Source: Modestobacter roseus (GTDB taxonomy: Bacteria > Actinomycetota > Actinomycetes > Mycobacteriales > Geodermatophilaceae). From it: DNA of 64,000 nucleotides. Location of the stretch: positions 2,046,001 to 2,110,000 of the forward strand of contig NZ_VLKF01000001.1 of the NCBI RefSeq assembly GCF_007994135.1. Direction: 5' to 3'. Positions 17,772 to 26,622 of this stretch are shown here, piece by piece. Every line of letters begins with the position of its first letter. The stretch's first letter is position 1. The notes beneath the pieces were generated by a model. The model was not told where the DNA came from. It did no database searches and saw nothing but the letters and a program-made list of their open reading frames with translations. The translations under genes and the position numbers were made by a program.

Positions 17772-19007
17772 GTGTCCCACCCCCAGCAACGGCCGCACGC
17801 GCAGCGCCACGGCGGGCGCCCGGTCGTCTTCGTCGACGGCGTGCGCACCCCGTTCGGCAAGGCCGGTCCCAGCGGCATCTACGCCGAGACGCGCGCCGAC
17901 GACCTGGTCGTGCGCTGCATCCGCGAGCTGATGCGCCGCAACCCCACGCTGCCCGCGGACCGGGTCGACGAGGTGGCGATCGCCGCCACCACCCAGATCG
18001 GCGACCAGGGCCTCACCATCGGCCGCACCGCCGCGCTGCTCGCCGGGCTGCCGACGAGCGTGCCCGGCTACGCGATCGACCGGATGTGCGCCGGTGCCAT
18101 GACCGCGGTGACCACGACGGCGTCCGGCATCGCCGTCGGCGCCTACGACGTCGCCATCGCCGGCGGCGTCGAGCACATGGGCCACCACCCGATGGGCGAG
18201 GGCGTCGACCCGAACCCGCGGTTCGTCAGCGAGAGGATCGTCGACGGCTCCGCGCTGGTCATGGGCTCGACCGCGGAGAACCTGCACGACCGCTACCCGC
18301 ACCTGACCAAGGAGCGCGCCGACGCCTTCGCCGTCGCCAGCCAGCAGAAGTACGCGGCGGCCGTGGCCGAGGGCCGGATCGGCCCCGAGCTGGTGCCGGT
18401 GGCGACCCGCTCGGCCGAGGCCGGCTGGGGCCTGGCCACCGTCGACGAGCCGCCGCGGCCGGGCACCACGGTCGAGGGCCTGGCGACGTTGAAGACGCCG
18501 TTCCGCCCGCACGGGCACGTCACCGCCGGCAACGCCGCGGGGCTCAACGACGGCGCCACCGGGTGCCTGCTCGCCGCCGAGGACGTGGCCCAAGAGCTGG
18601 GCCTGCCTGTCGGCATGCGACTGGTCGGCTTCGCCTTCGCCGGGGTCGAGCCCGAGGTGATGGGCGTCGGCCCGGTCCCGGCGACGGAGAAGGCGCTGGC
18701 CCGCGCCGGGCTGACCATCGACGACATCGGCCTGTTCGAGCTGAACGAGGCCTTCGCCGTCCAGGTGCTGGCCTTCCTGGACCACTTCGGCATCGCCGAC
18801 GACGACGCGCGGGTCAACCCGTGGGGCGGTGCGATCGCCGTGGGTCACCCGCTCGCCTCCTCCGGCGTGCGGCTGATGACCCAGCTGTCCCGGCAGTTCG
18901 CCGAGCGACCCGACGTCCGGTACGGCCTCACCGCCATGTGCATCGGCATCGGCATGGGCGGCACCGTGATCTGGGAGAACCCGAACTGGGAAGGGGCTGT
19001 GGCATGA
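17772..19007 (+). CDS. fadA: Acetyl-CoA C-acyltransferase (thiolase)
   Basis: A 411-residue thiolase that cleaves 3-ketoacyl-CoA with CoA, or condenses acyl-CoAs in reverse. The nucleophile Cys is in DRMCAGAM (about residue 100). The His of the acid/base pair is in IAVGHPLASSG and the second catalytic Cys is in AMCIGIGMGG. NEAFAVQ is also conserved. The usual N-terminal motif NRxCxSG is replaced by DRMCAGA, a variant. It overlaps the FadB-like gene by ATGA, forming a two-gene beta-oxidation operon. Start is GTG 17772 after a GGAGG run. Confidence 0.9.
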   Translation: MSHPQQRPHAQRHGGRPVVFVDGVRTPFGKAGPSGIYAETRADDLVVRCIRELMRRNPTLPADRVDEVAIAATTQIGDQGLTIGRTAALLAGLPTSVPGYAIDRMCAGAMTAVTTTASGIAVGAYDVAIAGGVEHMGHHPMGEGVDPNPRFVSERIVDGSALVMGSTAENLHDRYPHLTKERADAFAVASQQKYAAAVAEGRIGPELVPVATRSAEAGWGLATVDEPPRPGTTVEGLATLKTPFRPHGHVTAGNAAGLNDGATGCLLAAEDVAQELGLPVGMRLVGFAFAGVEPEVMGVGPVPATEKALARAGLTIDDIGLFELNEAFAVQVLAFLDHFGIADDDARVNPWGGAIAVGHPLASSGVRLMTQLSRQFAERPDVRYGLTAMCIGIGMGGTVIWENPNWEGAVA

Positions 19008-21082
19008 GCGCCGTCTTCGCCGACGAGGTCGTCACCGCATCGAAGGTGCGGTACCTGCGCGTGCCGGGGCTGGCCGGTGAGCTCGCGCTGATCACCCTGG
19101 ACAACGGGCACGACCACACCCGCCCGTCGACGTTCGGCCCCGGCGGGCTGGCCTCACTGGACGCCGCCCTCGACGAGGTCGCCGCCCGCTCCCCCGCCCC
19201 GGCGGCCATCGCGGTCACCGGCAAGCCGTTCGTCTTCGCCGTCGGCGCCGACCTCTCCGGCGTCCCGGGCATCACCTCGCGCGACCAGGCCCGGGAGATC
19301 GCCGAGACCGGGCACCGGGTGTTCCGCCGGCTCAAGGACTCGACGATCCCCACGTTCGCGTTCGTCAACGGCGCGGCGATGGGCGGTGGCCTGGAGCTGG
19401 CCGTGCACTGCCACCACCGGACGATCGCCAGCACCGCCGTCGTCGCCTTCCCCGAGGTCTTCCTCGGCCTGGTGCCCGGCTGGGGCGGCACCCAGCTGCT
19501 CCCGGAGCTGATCGGCATCGACGCCGCGGTCACCGTGATCGTGGAGAACGCGCTGGCGCAGAACAAGGTCACCCCGGCGCCGAAGGCGGCCGCGCTGGGC
19601 ATGGCCGACGCGGTCTTCGAGCCGGCCGACTTCCTGGAGCGCTCGCTGGAGTGGGCGGCCGGGGTGGTCTCCGGGGACGTCGCCGTCCGCCGTCCCGAGG
19701 TCGACCGGACGGCGTGGGACGACGCGATCTCCCGCGCCCGCCAGCTCGTCACCGCCCGCACCCGCAACGCCTCCCCCGGCGCGCTGCGTGCGGTGGAGCT
19801 GCTGGACCGGGCCCGGGCCGGTGACGCCGGCTTCACCGCCGGGACGGCCGCCGAGGACGACGCGCTCACCGACCTGCTGATGAGCGACGAGCTGCGGGCC
19901 GGCCTGTACGCCTTCGACCTGGTCAACAAGCGGGCCAAGCGCCCCGCGGGTGCGCCGGACCGGAAGCTGGCGCGGAAGGTCACCAAGGTCGGCGTCGTCG
20001 GCGCCGGGCTGATGGCCTCCCAGCTGGCGCTGCTGTTCCTGCGCCGGCTCGAGGTGCCCGTCGTGCTCACCGACGTCGACCAGGCCCGCGTCGACAAGGG
20101 CGTCGGCTACGTGCACGGCGAACTGGAGAAGCTGGCCGGCCGCGGGCGGCTCTCCCCCGACGCCCTGAACCGCCTGAAGGGCCTGGTCACCGGCTCGCTG
20201 GACAAGGCCGCCTTCGCCGACGCCGACCTGGTGATCGAGGCTGTGTTCGAGGAGCTGTCGGTCAAGCAGCAGGTGTTCGCCGAGGTGGAGGCTGTGGTCT
20301 CGGCGGAGTGCGTGCTGGCCACCAACACCTCGGCGCTGTCGGTGACCGAGATGGCCGCACAGCTGCAGCACCCCGAGCGGGTCGTCGGGCTGCACTTCTT
20401 CAACCCGGTCGCCGTCCTGCCGCTGCTGGAGGTGGTGCGCGCCGAGCGCACCGACGACGCCACGCTGGCCACCGCGTTCGCCGTCGGCAGGGCACTGGGG
20501 AAGTCCTGCGTGCTGGTCGCCGACGCCCCGGCGTTCGTGGTCAACCGGCTGCTGACCCGGTTCCTCGGCGAGGTCACCGCAGCCGTGGACGCCGGCACAC
20601 CGGTGGCGGTCGCGGAGACGGCGCTGGAGCCGCTGGGCCTGCCGATGACGCCGTTCGAGCTGCTCACGCTGGTCGGTCCGCCCGTCGCGCTGCACGTGGC
20701 CGAGCGGATGCACGAGGCCTTCCCCGACCGCTTCGGCGTCGGCGCCGGGCTGCGTCGGATGGTCGAACTCGGCAAGACCTCGGTCTTCACCGAGCCCGGG
20801 GTCATCGACCCGGACCTGGCCGGCATCGACGCGGGTGACTCGCCGCTGACCGCCGACGAGCTGCGCTCGCGGGCCGAGCGGGCGCTGGCCGAGGAGATCG
20901 GGCTGATGCTGGAGGAGGGCGTCGTCCAGGCCGTCCAGGACATCGACCTGGCCATGGTCCTGGGCGCCGGCTGGCCGTTCTGGCTGGGCGGGATCTCGGC
21001 GTACCTGGACCGGGCGGGCGTCTCCGAAGCGGTCACCGGTCAGCGGTTCCTGCCGCGCGGCGTCGCCTCCCTGCCCGGCTGA
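19004..21082 (+). CDS. fadB: FadB-type multifunctional enoyl-CoA hydratase / 3-hydroxyacyl-CoA dehydrogenase
   Basis: A 692-residue beta-oxidation protein. The N-terminal crotonase domain (about 1-290) has the oxyanion hole segment GAAMGGGLELAVHC and FPEVFLGLVPGWGG, carrying the two catalytic Glu positions. The dehydrogenase domain begins near residue 320 with the NAD motif VGVVGAGLMASQ; EAVFEEL and the catalytic His in VVGLHFFNPVA follow. The C-terminal helical domain starts near residue 510. It converts enoyl-CoA to 3-ketoacyl-CoA, which the upstream thiolase cleaves. ATG 19004 overlaps the fadA stop. Length fits the bacterial alpha subunit. Confidence 0.92.
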   Translation: MSAVFADEVVTASKVRYLRVPGLAGELALITLDNGHDHTRPSTFGPGGLASLDAALDEVAARSPAPAAIAVTGKPFVFAVGADLSGVPGITSRDQAREIAETGHRVFRRLKDSTIPTFAFVNGAAMGGGLELAVHCHHRTIASTAVVAFPEVFLGLVPGWGGTQLLPELIGIDAAVTVIVENALAQNKVTPAPKAAALGMADAVFEPADFLERSLEWAAGVVSGDVAVRRPEVDRTAWDDAISRARQLVTARTRNASPGALRAVELLDRARAGDAGFTAGTAAEDDALTDLLMSDELRAGLYAFDLVNKRAKRPAGAPDRKLARKVTKVGVVGAGLMASQLALLFLRRLEVPVVLTDVDQARVDKGVGYVHGELEKLAGRGRLSPDALNRLKGLVTGSLDKAAFADADLVIEAVFEELSVKQQVFAEVEAVVSAECVLATNTSALSVTEMAAQLQHPERVVGLHFFNPVAVLPLLEVVRAERTDDATLATAFAVGRALGKSCVLVADAPAFVVNRLLTRFLGEVTAAVDAGTPVAVAETALEPLGLPMTPFELLTLVGPPVALHVAERMHEAFPDRFGVGAGLRRMVELGKTSVFTEPGVIDPDLAGIDAGDSPLTADELRSRAERALAEEIGLMLEEGVVQAVQDIDLAMVLGAGWPFWLGGISAYLDRAGVSEAVTGQRFLPRGVASLPG

Positions 21083-21094
21083 GCCCCCCGTGGC

Positions 21095-21117
21095 TTCGAT
21101 CAGGTGACCTGATCGAA
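21095..21117. repeat. Perfect 23-bp inverted repeat downstream of fadB
   Basis: Half-sites TTCGATCAGGT (21095-21105) and ACCTGATCGAA (21107-21117) flank one central base. It is 12 nt past the fadB stop, ahead of a separate GC-rich terminator. It could be an operator or part of a double terminator. Confidence 0.6.
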
Positions 21118-21118
21118 C

Positions 21119-21156
21119 GGCGTCCCCCTGCACGGAAAGTGGTGCGGGGGGACGCC
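21119..21156. terminator. Terminator between fadB and the thiamine-binding gene
   Basis: Arms 21119-21133 and 21142-21156 pair over 15 positions with one T-G pair and an 8-nt loop. The flanking genes converge here. Confidence 0.8.
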
Positions 21157-21184
21157 TCCTGGTGCGGGGGGCCGGGCCGCCGGG

Positions 21185-21487
21185 TCAGCGGAACTTGTGG
21201 GTGAGGCTGTCCATCGTGCGCTGCACGGAGGCGATCTTGACGTGGGAGAGCCCGCCGTCGGCGCCGGCCAGCATCATCGCCTCGTGCGCCGCGCGCAGGG
21301 TGTCCCAGACGACGTCGGCGTCACCCTCGAGCGTGGTGCCCAGCGCACCGACCTCGTGCCGCAGGCCGGATGCCTGGATCACCCGGACGGCCGCCTCGAC
21401 GAAGGCGTGCCGGTCGTCCGGCGTGCCCGGCGGCGAGGGGGCCACCTGGATCTCGGCGATCACCCACTCGCCGGTCGGCTCGGTCAC
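21185..21487 (-). CDS. Thiamine-binding protein, YqgV/MTH1187 family (DUF77)
   Basis: A 100-residue ferredoxin-fold protein. [21 protein letters not shown] at the start and [28 protein letters not shown] in the middle are typical of the thiamine-binding DUF77 family, which forms tetramers and binds thiamine or HMP-like ligands. GTG 21487 overlaps the dxs stop (GTGA), so it is co-translated with dxs. That is notable because DXS needs thiamine diphosphate and its product is also a thiamine precursor. Longer upstream frames run inside dxs and are ignored. Confidence 0.87.
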   Translation of the reverse strand: MTEPTGEWVIAEIQVAPSPPGTPDDRHAFVEAAVRVIQASGLRHEVGALGTTLEGDADVVWDTLRAAHEAMMLAGADGGLSHVKIASVQRTMDSLTHKFR

Positions 21488-23406
21488 TGCTGCTGACCCT
21501 CGATGTCGGCCACCCGGTTCTCCCCGGCGCCGCGGTCGGCGACCCGGGCCGCCCACTCGACGATGCGGCGGGCGACGTCCTGCTCGGTGAGCCCGGCGTC
21601 GGCCAGCACCTGCCCGCGGCTGCCGTGGTCGAAGAACCGTTGCGGCAGGCCCAGGGTGCGCACCGGCACGTCGCAGTCGCGGTCCTGCAGCGCCTGGCTG
21701 AGCGTCGTACCGACGCCCCCGGCGCGGCCGCCGTCCTCGACGGTGACCACGAGCCGGTGCTCACCGGCGAGGGCGACCAGCTCGTCGGCGACCGGCAGCA
21801 CCCAGCGGGGATCGACGACGGTGACCTCGATGCCGTGGTCGGCCGCGCGCTCGGCCACGGCCAGGCACATCGGCACCAGCGAGCCGACGGCGACCAGCAG
21901 CACCTCCGGCGACGCTGCCCGGCGCAGCACGTCGACCGGGCCGCGGCGCTCCAGCGCGGGCACCTCGACCGGCAGCGCGCCCTTCGGGAAACGGACGACG
22001 CTGGGCGCGTCGGCGACCTCCATCGCCTCGCGCAGCGCCTCGCGCAGCGTCGGCTCGTCGCGCGGCGCGGCCAGGTGCAGGCCGGGGACGACGGAGAGGA
22101 TCGACATGTCCCACATGCCGTTGTGCGAGGCGCCGTCGGAGCCGGTGACCCCGGCCCGGTCGAGCACCACGGTGACCGGCTGCCGGTGCAGCGCGACGTC
22201 CATCAGCAGCTGGTCGAAGGCCCGGTTGAGGAAGGTCGAGTAGACGGCGACGACCGGGTGCAGCCCGGCCATCGCCAGCCCGGCGGCCGAGGTCAGCGCG
22301 TGCTGCTCGGCGATCCCGACGTCGTAGGTGCGGTCGGGGAACCGCTCGGCGAACGGTGCCAGCCCGGTCGGGTGCAGCATCGCCGCCGTGATCGCCACGA
22401 CGTCGGAGCGCTCGGCGCCGATCCGCACCAGCTCGTCGGCGAAGACGTCGGTCCACTCCGGGCCCTTGGCCGCCGAGGAGAGCCCGCTGTCGGGCTCGAA
22501 GACGCCGGTGGAGTGCCAGGCGTCGACGGTGTCGGTCTCCGCCGGCGGGTAGCCGAACCCCTTGGTGGTGACCGCGTGCACGATCACCGGCCCGCCGAAG
22601 GAGCGCGCCCGGCGCAGCGCGTGCTCCATCATCTCGACGTCGTGGCCGTCGACCGGGCCGACGTACTTCATGCCGAGGTCCTCGAACATGCCCTGCGGGC
22701 TCAGGACGTCCTTGAGGCCCTTCTTGATCGCGTGCAGCGCGTCGTAGAGCTTGGTGCCCACCACCGGCGCCTTGTGCAGCGCCTGCCGGACGGCGGCCAG
22801 CGCCTCCTCGTAGCCGGGCCGCAGCCGCAGGCTGGCCAGCGCGTCGGCGACGCCGCCGATGGTCGGCGAGTAGGAGCGGCCGTTGTCGTTCACGACGATG
22901 ACCACCGGACGGTCCTGGGCGGCCGCGATGTTGTTCAGCGCCTCCCAGGCCATCCCGCCGGTGAGGGCGCCGTCACCGATGACCGCGGCCACCGGCCGCA
23001 CGTCGCCGCGGACGGCGAAGGCCTTGGCCAGCCCGTCGGCGTAGGACAGCGAGGTGGAGGCGTGGCTGTTCTCGACCCAGTCGTGCTCGCTCTCCGCCCG
23101 GCACGGGTAGCCGGACAGGCCACCGCGCTGGCGGAGCTGGGTGAACCCCTCCTGCCGCCCGGTGAGGAGCTTGTGCACGTAGGACTGGTGGCCGGTGTCG
23201 AAGACGATCGGCTCGCGCGGGGAGTCGAAGACCCGGTGCAGGGCGATGGTGAGCTCGACCGCGCCGAGGTTGGGGCCCAGGTGCCCACCGGTCTTCGCCA
23301 CGCTGGTGACCAGCGCGTCGCGGATCTCGGCGGCCAGGACGGGCAGCTGGTCCGGCCGCAGCGCCCGGAGGTCGGCGGGCCCGGTCAGCGAGCTGAGCAA
23401 CGACAC
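21484..23406 (-). CDS. dxs: 1-deoxy-D-xylulose-5-phosphate synthase
   Basis: A 640-residue thiamine-diphosphate enzyme that condenses pyruvate and glyceraldehyde-3-phosphate to DXP, the first step of MEP isoprenoid synthesis and a source for thiamine and pyridoxal. Key parts are [14 protein letters not shown] with an active-site His, the ThDP/Mg motif [16 protein letters not shown], and the transketolase central domain [17 protein letters not shown] with the catalytic Glu. GTG 23406 is chosen, preceded by GAGAGGA. A TACAGT -10-like box lies at 23468-23473. The thiamine-binding gene follows with a 4-nt overlap. Confidence 0.95.
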   Translation of the reverse strand: MSLLSSLTGPADLRALRPDQLPVLAAEIRDALVTSVAKTGGHLGPNLGAVELTIALHRVFDSPREPIVFDTGHQSYVHKLLTGRQEGFTQLRQRGGLSGYPCRAESEHDWVENSHASTSLSYADGLAKAFAVRGDVRPVAAVIGDGALTGGMAWEALNNIAAAQDRPVVIVVNDNGRSYSPTIGGVADALASLRLRPGYEEALAAVRQALHKAPVVGTKLYDALHAIKKGLKDVLSPQGMFEDLGMKYVGPVDGHDVEMMEHALRRARSFGGPVIVHAVTTKGFGYPPAETDTVDAWHSTGVFEPDSGLSSAAKGPEWTDVFADELVRIGAERSDVVAITAAMLHPTGLAPFAERFPDRTYDVGIAEQHALTSAAGLAMAGLHPVVAVYSTFLNRAFDQLLMDVALHRQPVTVVLDRAGVTGSDGASHNGMWDMSILSVVPGLHLAAPRDEPTLREALREAMEVADAPSVVRFPKGALPVEVPALERRGPVDVLRRAASPEVLLVAVGSLVPMCLAVAERAADHGIEVTVVDPRWVLPVADELVALAGEHRLVVTVEDGGRAGGVGTTLSQALQDRDCDVPVRTLGLPQRFFDHGSRGQVLADAGLTEQDVARRIVEWAARVADRGAGENRVADIEGQQQ

Positions 23407-23509
23407 GACGGGGCAGGGTCCTCTCGACGTCGGCAGCGCCTGGGCGGGCACGGCCGGTGGGATCCCAACTGTAGCCGCGAACCGGTGGACTGCCCGGTGA
23501 GCGGCGGAT

Positions 23510-23878
23510 CTACAGCCGCGGCACCCAGCGCTCGCCGCGCAGCGCCCCGGCGACCACCTCGACCCCCCGGGCCGCGCGACCCAGCCGGGCGCCCTCGCGC
23601 TCGTAGGCGGTCATCGCGGCCTCCATGGCGTCCGGTGGCAGCTGGTCGGCCAGCTCCACGCGCACCGTGCGCCAGCCGGCACGGGCGGCCTCCAGGCCGG
23701 CGGCGACGTGGTCGGCGGCGAAGCGGGCCAGCAGCACCGGGTACCGGCGCAGCACCTCGTGGGCGCGGTAGTCCGGCGGCACCAGGTCGTAGAGCCAGGC
23801 GACGGCGGTCTGCTCCCAGTCGGGGGCGCCCGGCGGCGCGACCTCGTCCGGCCACCCCGGGGGCAGTGCGTCGCTCAC
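23510..23878 (-). CDS. Conserved hypothetical protein
   Basis: A 122-residue, mostly helical protein with no membrane segment or metal site. Recognisable blocks are [35 protein letters not shown] and [29 protein letters not shown]. Proteins of this shape occur near dxs or RNase D in actinobacteria, but no function is known to me. GTG 23878 (VSDALPPGW) is the start; longer frames read through sequence without coding character. The gene is 103 nt upstream of dxs on the same strand, with a dxs promoter between. Confidence 0.7.
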   Translation of the reverse strand: MSDALPPGWPDEVAPPGAPDWEQTAVAWLYDLVPPDYRAHEVLRRYPVLLARFAADHVAAGLEAARAGWRTVRVELADQLPPDAMEAAMTAYEREGARLGRAARGVEVVAGALRGERWVPRL

Positions 23879-24041
23879 CGACCCAGTGTGCGGCCGGCCC
23901 GACTCCGCGCCGACACCGGATCGCACGTGTGTTCGAACCGTGACTCGGGCCGTCGTCCGCCACCCTGCACACGGGGCCACCGTCGACCATGATCATCACC
24001 GCCCGGGGCGCTCGGGCACGACTTCTCGGACGGGAGCTCGG

Positions 24042-24479
24042 GTGGACGGCGGGACGGCTTCGATCAGCGGCGGGTGGTCCGGCATCGCGATGACGGTGGT
24101 CACCGTGGTCCTGGTGGGGGTCTTCCACCGGCTGCGCGACCGGCGGGTACTCGCCGGCGACGCCCGCGCGGTCTTCTCCCCCGGCCTGGCCGGGGTCTAC
24201 CTCGCCGGCGTCGCGCTCTTCTGGGTGGTCCAGGTGGCCGCGCTGGGCTGGCTGGCCGTGACCGGCCGGACGTCGGCCAGCACCTCGGAGCCGCTGGTCG
24301 TCCTGCCCGGACTGCTGGCCGTCGCGGGCTACGTCGTCCTGGTGGTGCTGGTCTGGCGACGGGTGGGGCGGGCGGATCCCGAGCTGACGGGTCCGGTGGC
24401 CCAGCTCGGCCGGTACATCCGCGTGGCCTACGGATCGGCCGCCCCCGCCGCCTGGCGTCGGCTCCGCGCGAGCGCCTGA
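24042..24479 (+). CDS. Integral membrane protein of unknown function
   Basis: A 145-residue protein with three likely membrane segments: about residues 14-30 (GIAMTVVTVVLVGVFH), 46-70 (LAGVYLAGVALFWVVQVAALGWLAV) and 82-105 (PLVVLPGLLAVAGYVVLVVLVW). The ends are hydrophilic and the C-terminus is basic. No family recognised. GTG 24042 has GGGAGCT upstream. A small hairpin (24481-24510) follows the stop and may terminate it. It is not clearly linked to either neighbour. Confidence 0.7.
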   Translation: MDGGTASISGGWSGIAMTVVTVVLVGVFHRLRDRRVLAGDARAVFSPGLAGVYLAGVALFWVVQVAALGWLAVTGRTSASTSEPLVVLPGLLAVAGYVVLVVLVWRRVGRADPELTGPVAQLGRYIRVAYGSAAPAAWRRLRASA

Positions 24480-24581
24480 CGCCGCAGGCGAGATCTCCGG
24501 TCTCGCGGCTCAGCGCACCCGCTCCACCGTGCTCGAGTGGCGACGCGTGAACCGCCGGCAGGCCGCCGTACGGTGCCGCGG

Positions 24582-25235
24582 GTGGGCGAACCGGAACACG
24601 TGACCGAGACCCGCGCCGCCTACGACACGGTGGCGGCCTCCTACGAGCAGCTGGTCCGGTCACTGCTCACGGAGAGCCCGATGGACCGGGCGCTGCTGGG
24701 CGTGTTCGCCGAGGAGGTGCTCGCCGGCGGCGGTGGACCGGTCGGTGACCTCGGGTGCGGCCCGGGCCGGCTCACCGCCCACCTCGCCGGCCTCGGCCTG
24801 GACGCGTTCGGGGTCGACCTCTCCCCCGGCATGGTCGAGGTCGCCCGCGCACGCCACCCGCAGCTGCGGTTCGCGGTCGGCACGCTCGAGGCCCTCGACC
24901 TGCCGGACGGCGGCCTGGCCGGGGCGCTCGCCTGGTACTCGGTGATCCACACCCCGCCGGAGCGGCAGCGGGCGGTCTTCGCCGAGCTGGCTCGGGTGCT
25001 GGGCTCGGGGGCGCCGCTGCTGCTGGCCTTCCAGGCCGGGGTCGACGATCCGGTGCACCACCGGCAGGGCTACGGCCACGAGATCTCGCTGCACGGCTGG
25101 CGGCTGGACCCCGGCCGGGTGGAACGGCAGCTGGCCGACGCCGGCCTCGCCGTGCGGGCCCGGGTGCTCCGCGAGCCCGACGGCTCCGTCCACGAGAAGT
25201 CCCGGCAGTCGTACCTGCTGGCCGTCCGGCGGTAG
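24582..25235 (+). CDS. Class I SAM-dependent methyltransferase
   Basis: A 217-residue Rossmann-fold methyltransferase. The N-terminus TETRAAYDTVAASYEQLV is typical of UbiE-like small-molecule methyltransferases. Motif I is VGDLGCGPGRLTAHL, followed by AFGVDLSPGMVEVAR (the acidic residue binding SAM ribose), and the motif after it is LAGALAWYSVIHTPPE. The substrate cannot be inferred. GTG 24582 lies 7 nt after TACGGT (24569-24574), which predicts a leaderless message; GTG 24600 and GTG 24537 are other options. It converges with the TrmA-family gene. Confidence 0.85.
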   Translation: MGEPEHVTETRAAYDTVAASYEQLVRSLLTESPMDRALLGVFAEEVLAGGGGPVGDLGCGPGRLTAHLAGLGLDAFGVDLSPGMVEVARARHPQLRFAVGTLEALDLPDGGLAGALAWYSVIHTPPERQRAVFAELARVLGSGAPLLLAFQAGVDDPVHHRQGYGHEISLHGWRLDPGRVERQLADAGLAVRARVLREPDGSVHEKSRQSYLLAVRR

Positions 25236-25316
25236 CCCGCCGAACGGGGGTCCAGCGCGATCTGCGGACTCGTGGCCTCCCGGCTCCGGAGAGCCCGAGA
25301 GCGCAGCAGTCGCGGC

Positions 25317-26525
25317 TCAGGCCGGCACGAGCAGCGCCACGCACTCCACGTGCGCGGTCATCGGGAAGGCGTCGAAGGCGCGCACCTCGGCCAGCCGGTA
25401 CCCGGCGCGACCGAACGCGGCGACGTCCCGCGCGAGCGACGCGGGGTCGCACGCCACGTAGACGACCGCCCGGGGTCGGGCGCCGGCGATCACCCGGCTC
25501 ACCTCCGGCCCCGCGCCGGCCCGCGGCGGGTCCAGCACGACGACGTCGGGGCGGCCCAGGTCGCCGAGCAGCTCGGTGAGCCCGGCGGCGTCGACGTCGC
25601 CCTGCCACACCTCTGCCTGGGCCAGGTCGGCCAGGTTGGCGTCGGCTGCGGCGCAGGCGGCCTCGTCGGACTCCACGCACACCACCCGCCCGTCGACGCC
25701 GACCCGGGGGGCCAGCGCCCCGCCGAAGAGCCCGGCGCCGGCGTAGAGGTCCAGCACGGTCTCCCCCGGCTGCACCGCGGCGAACCCGGCGACGGCGGCG
25801 ACGAGCGCGTCCGCGGCGGCCGGGTGCACCTGCCAGAAGCCGGTGCCCTCGACCTCCCAGTCCCGGCCGCCGGCGGTGCGCTGCGCCCGGCCGGCCGGCT
25901 CCTCGGGCACCTCGGCGCCCGGCCGCAGCACCTGGGTCTCCAGCGGCCGGCCGCGGCGGTCCAGCGTCGTCGTCGTGACGACGCCGGCGGAGTCGAGGGC
26001 GACGTCCACCGCGCCCGCGCCCGCGTCCAGCCAGCGGCGGGACAGCACCGCCTGCGCGGCGGGCTCGGCGGTGATCGGGCAGTCGTCGAGCGGGACGACG
26101 TCGTGCGAGCGGTGCCGGCGCAGCCCGGGCGACCCGGTGCGGTCGACGGCGAACCGGGCCCGCGACCGCCAGCGCAGCGGCCCCCCGGGCAGCGGCTCGA
26201 CCGTCACGTCGACGTCCAGCCCGGCCAGCCGGGACAGCTGCTCCCGGACGACGTCGGCCTTCAGCCGGAGCTGGCCGGCGTGGCTGACGTGCTGCCAGTC
26301 GCAGCCGCCGCAGCGCCCGGGCCCGCTGGACCGGCAGGGCCGCTCGACCCGGTCGGCAGCGGCCGCCAGCACCTCGACGGCGTCGGCGCGGCAGAAGCCC
26401 TTCTGCCGGTCCTCGGTGACCTCGACGACCACCCGCTCGCCGGGCAGCGTGTGCCGGACGAAGACCACCCGGCCCTCGTGCCGGGCCACGCAGTGCCCGC
26501 CGTGCGCGACCGGGCCGACGGTCAC
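25317..26525 (-). CDS. TrmA/RlmD-family RNA (uracil-5-)-methyltransferase
   Basis: A 402-residue protein with an N-terminal TRAM/OB domain (about 1-60, VGPVAHGGHCVARHEGRVVFV). A [4Fe-4S]-type cysteine cluster follows (PCRSSGPGRCGGCDWQH), then the SAM domain with VLDLYAGAGLFGG, VVVLDPPRAGAG and the catalytic Cys in VYVACDPASLARD. The end, DAFPMTAHVECVALL, holds the general-base Glu. It would make 5-methyluridine in tRNA or rRNA; the target is unclear. GTG 26525 is the only sensible start, because the longer frame runs through repeat A. Equivalent to Rv2689c. Confidence 0.9.
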   Translation of the reverse strand: MTVGPVAHGGHCVARHEGRVVFVRHTLPGERVVVEVTEDRQKGFCRADAVEVLAAAADRVERPCRSSGPGRCGGCDWQHVSHAGQLRLKADVVREQLSRLAGLDVDVTVEPLPGGPLRWRSRARFAVDRTGSPGLRRHRSHDVVPLDDCPITAEPAAQAVLSRRWLDAGAGAVDVALDSAGVVTTTTLDRRGRPLETQVLRPGAEVPEEPAGRAQRTAGGRDWEVEGTGFWQVHPAAADALVAAVAGFAAVQPGETVLDLYAGAGLFGGALAPRVGVDGRVVCVESDEAACAAADANLADLAQAEVWQGDVDAAGLTELLGDLGRPDVVVLDPPRAGAGPEVSRVIAGARPRAVVYVACDPASLARDVAAFGRAGYRLAEVRAFDAFPMTAHVECVALLVPA

Positions 26526-26566
26526 GACGAAACGTGCCCCGAGCCAGTTACCGTCACCCGCCGCAC

Positions 26567-26622
26567 GGCCCCCGTGCAGGGGCCCGCCGCGAGCTCGCGA
26601 GTGGTGGGGGGCACGGGGGTCC
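26567..26622 (-). repeat. Structured repeat family A, copy 1 (56 nt)
   Basis: On the minus strand the element begins right after the TAA of the K+ permease gene. Outer arms GGACCCCCGTGC and GCACGGGGGCC pair with one bulged A, and the 33-nt core contains GCTCGCGGCGGG. The core is identical to that of copy 2 and similar to that of copy 3. It sits between two same-strand genes, so it may be a terminator, an RNA stabiliser or a small mobile palindrome. Confidence 0.85.

Noticed and set aside
23931..23965. GTTCGAAC motif resembling a tRNA T-loop
   Set aside because: No matching acceptor, D-arm or anticodon arm could be drawn around it.
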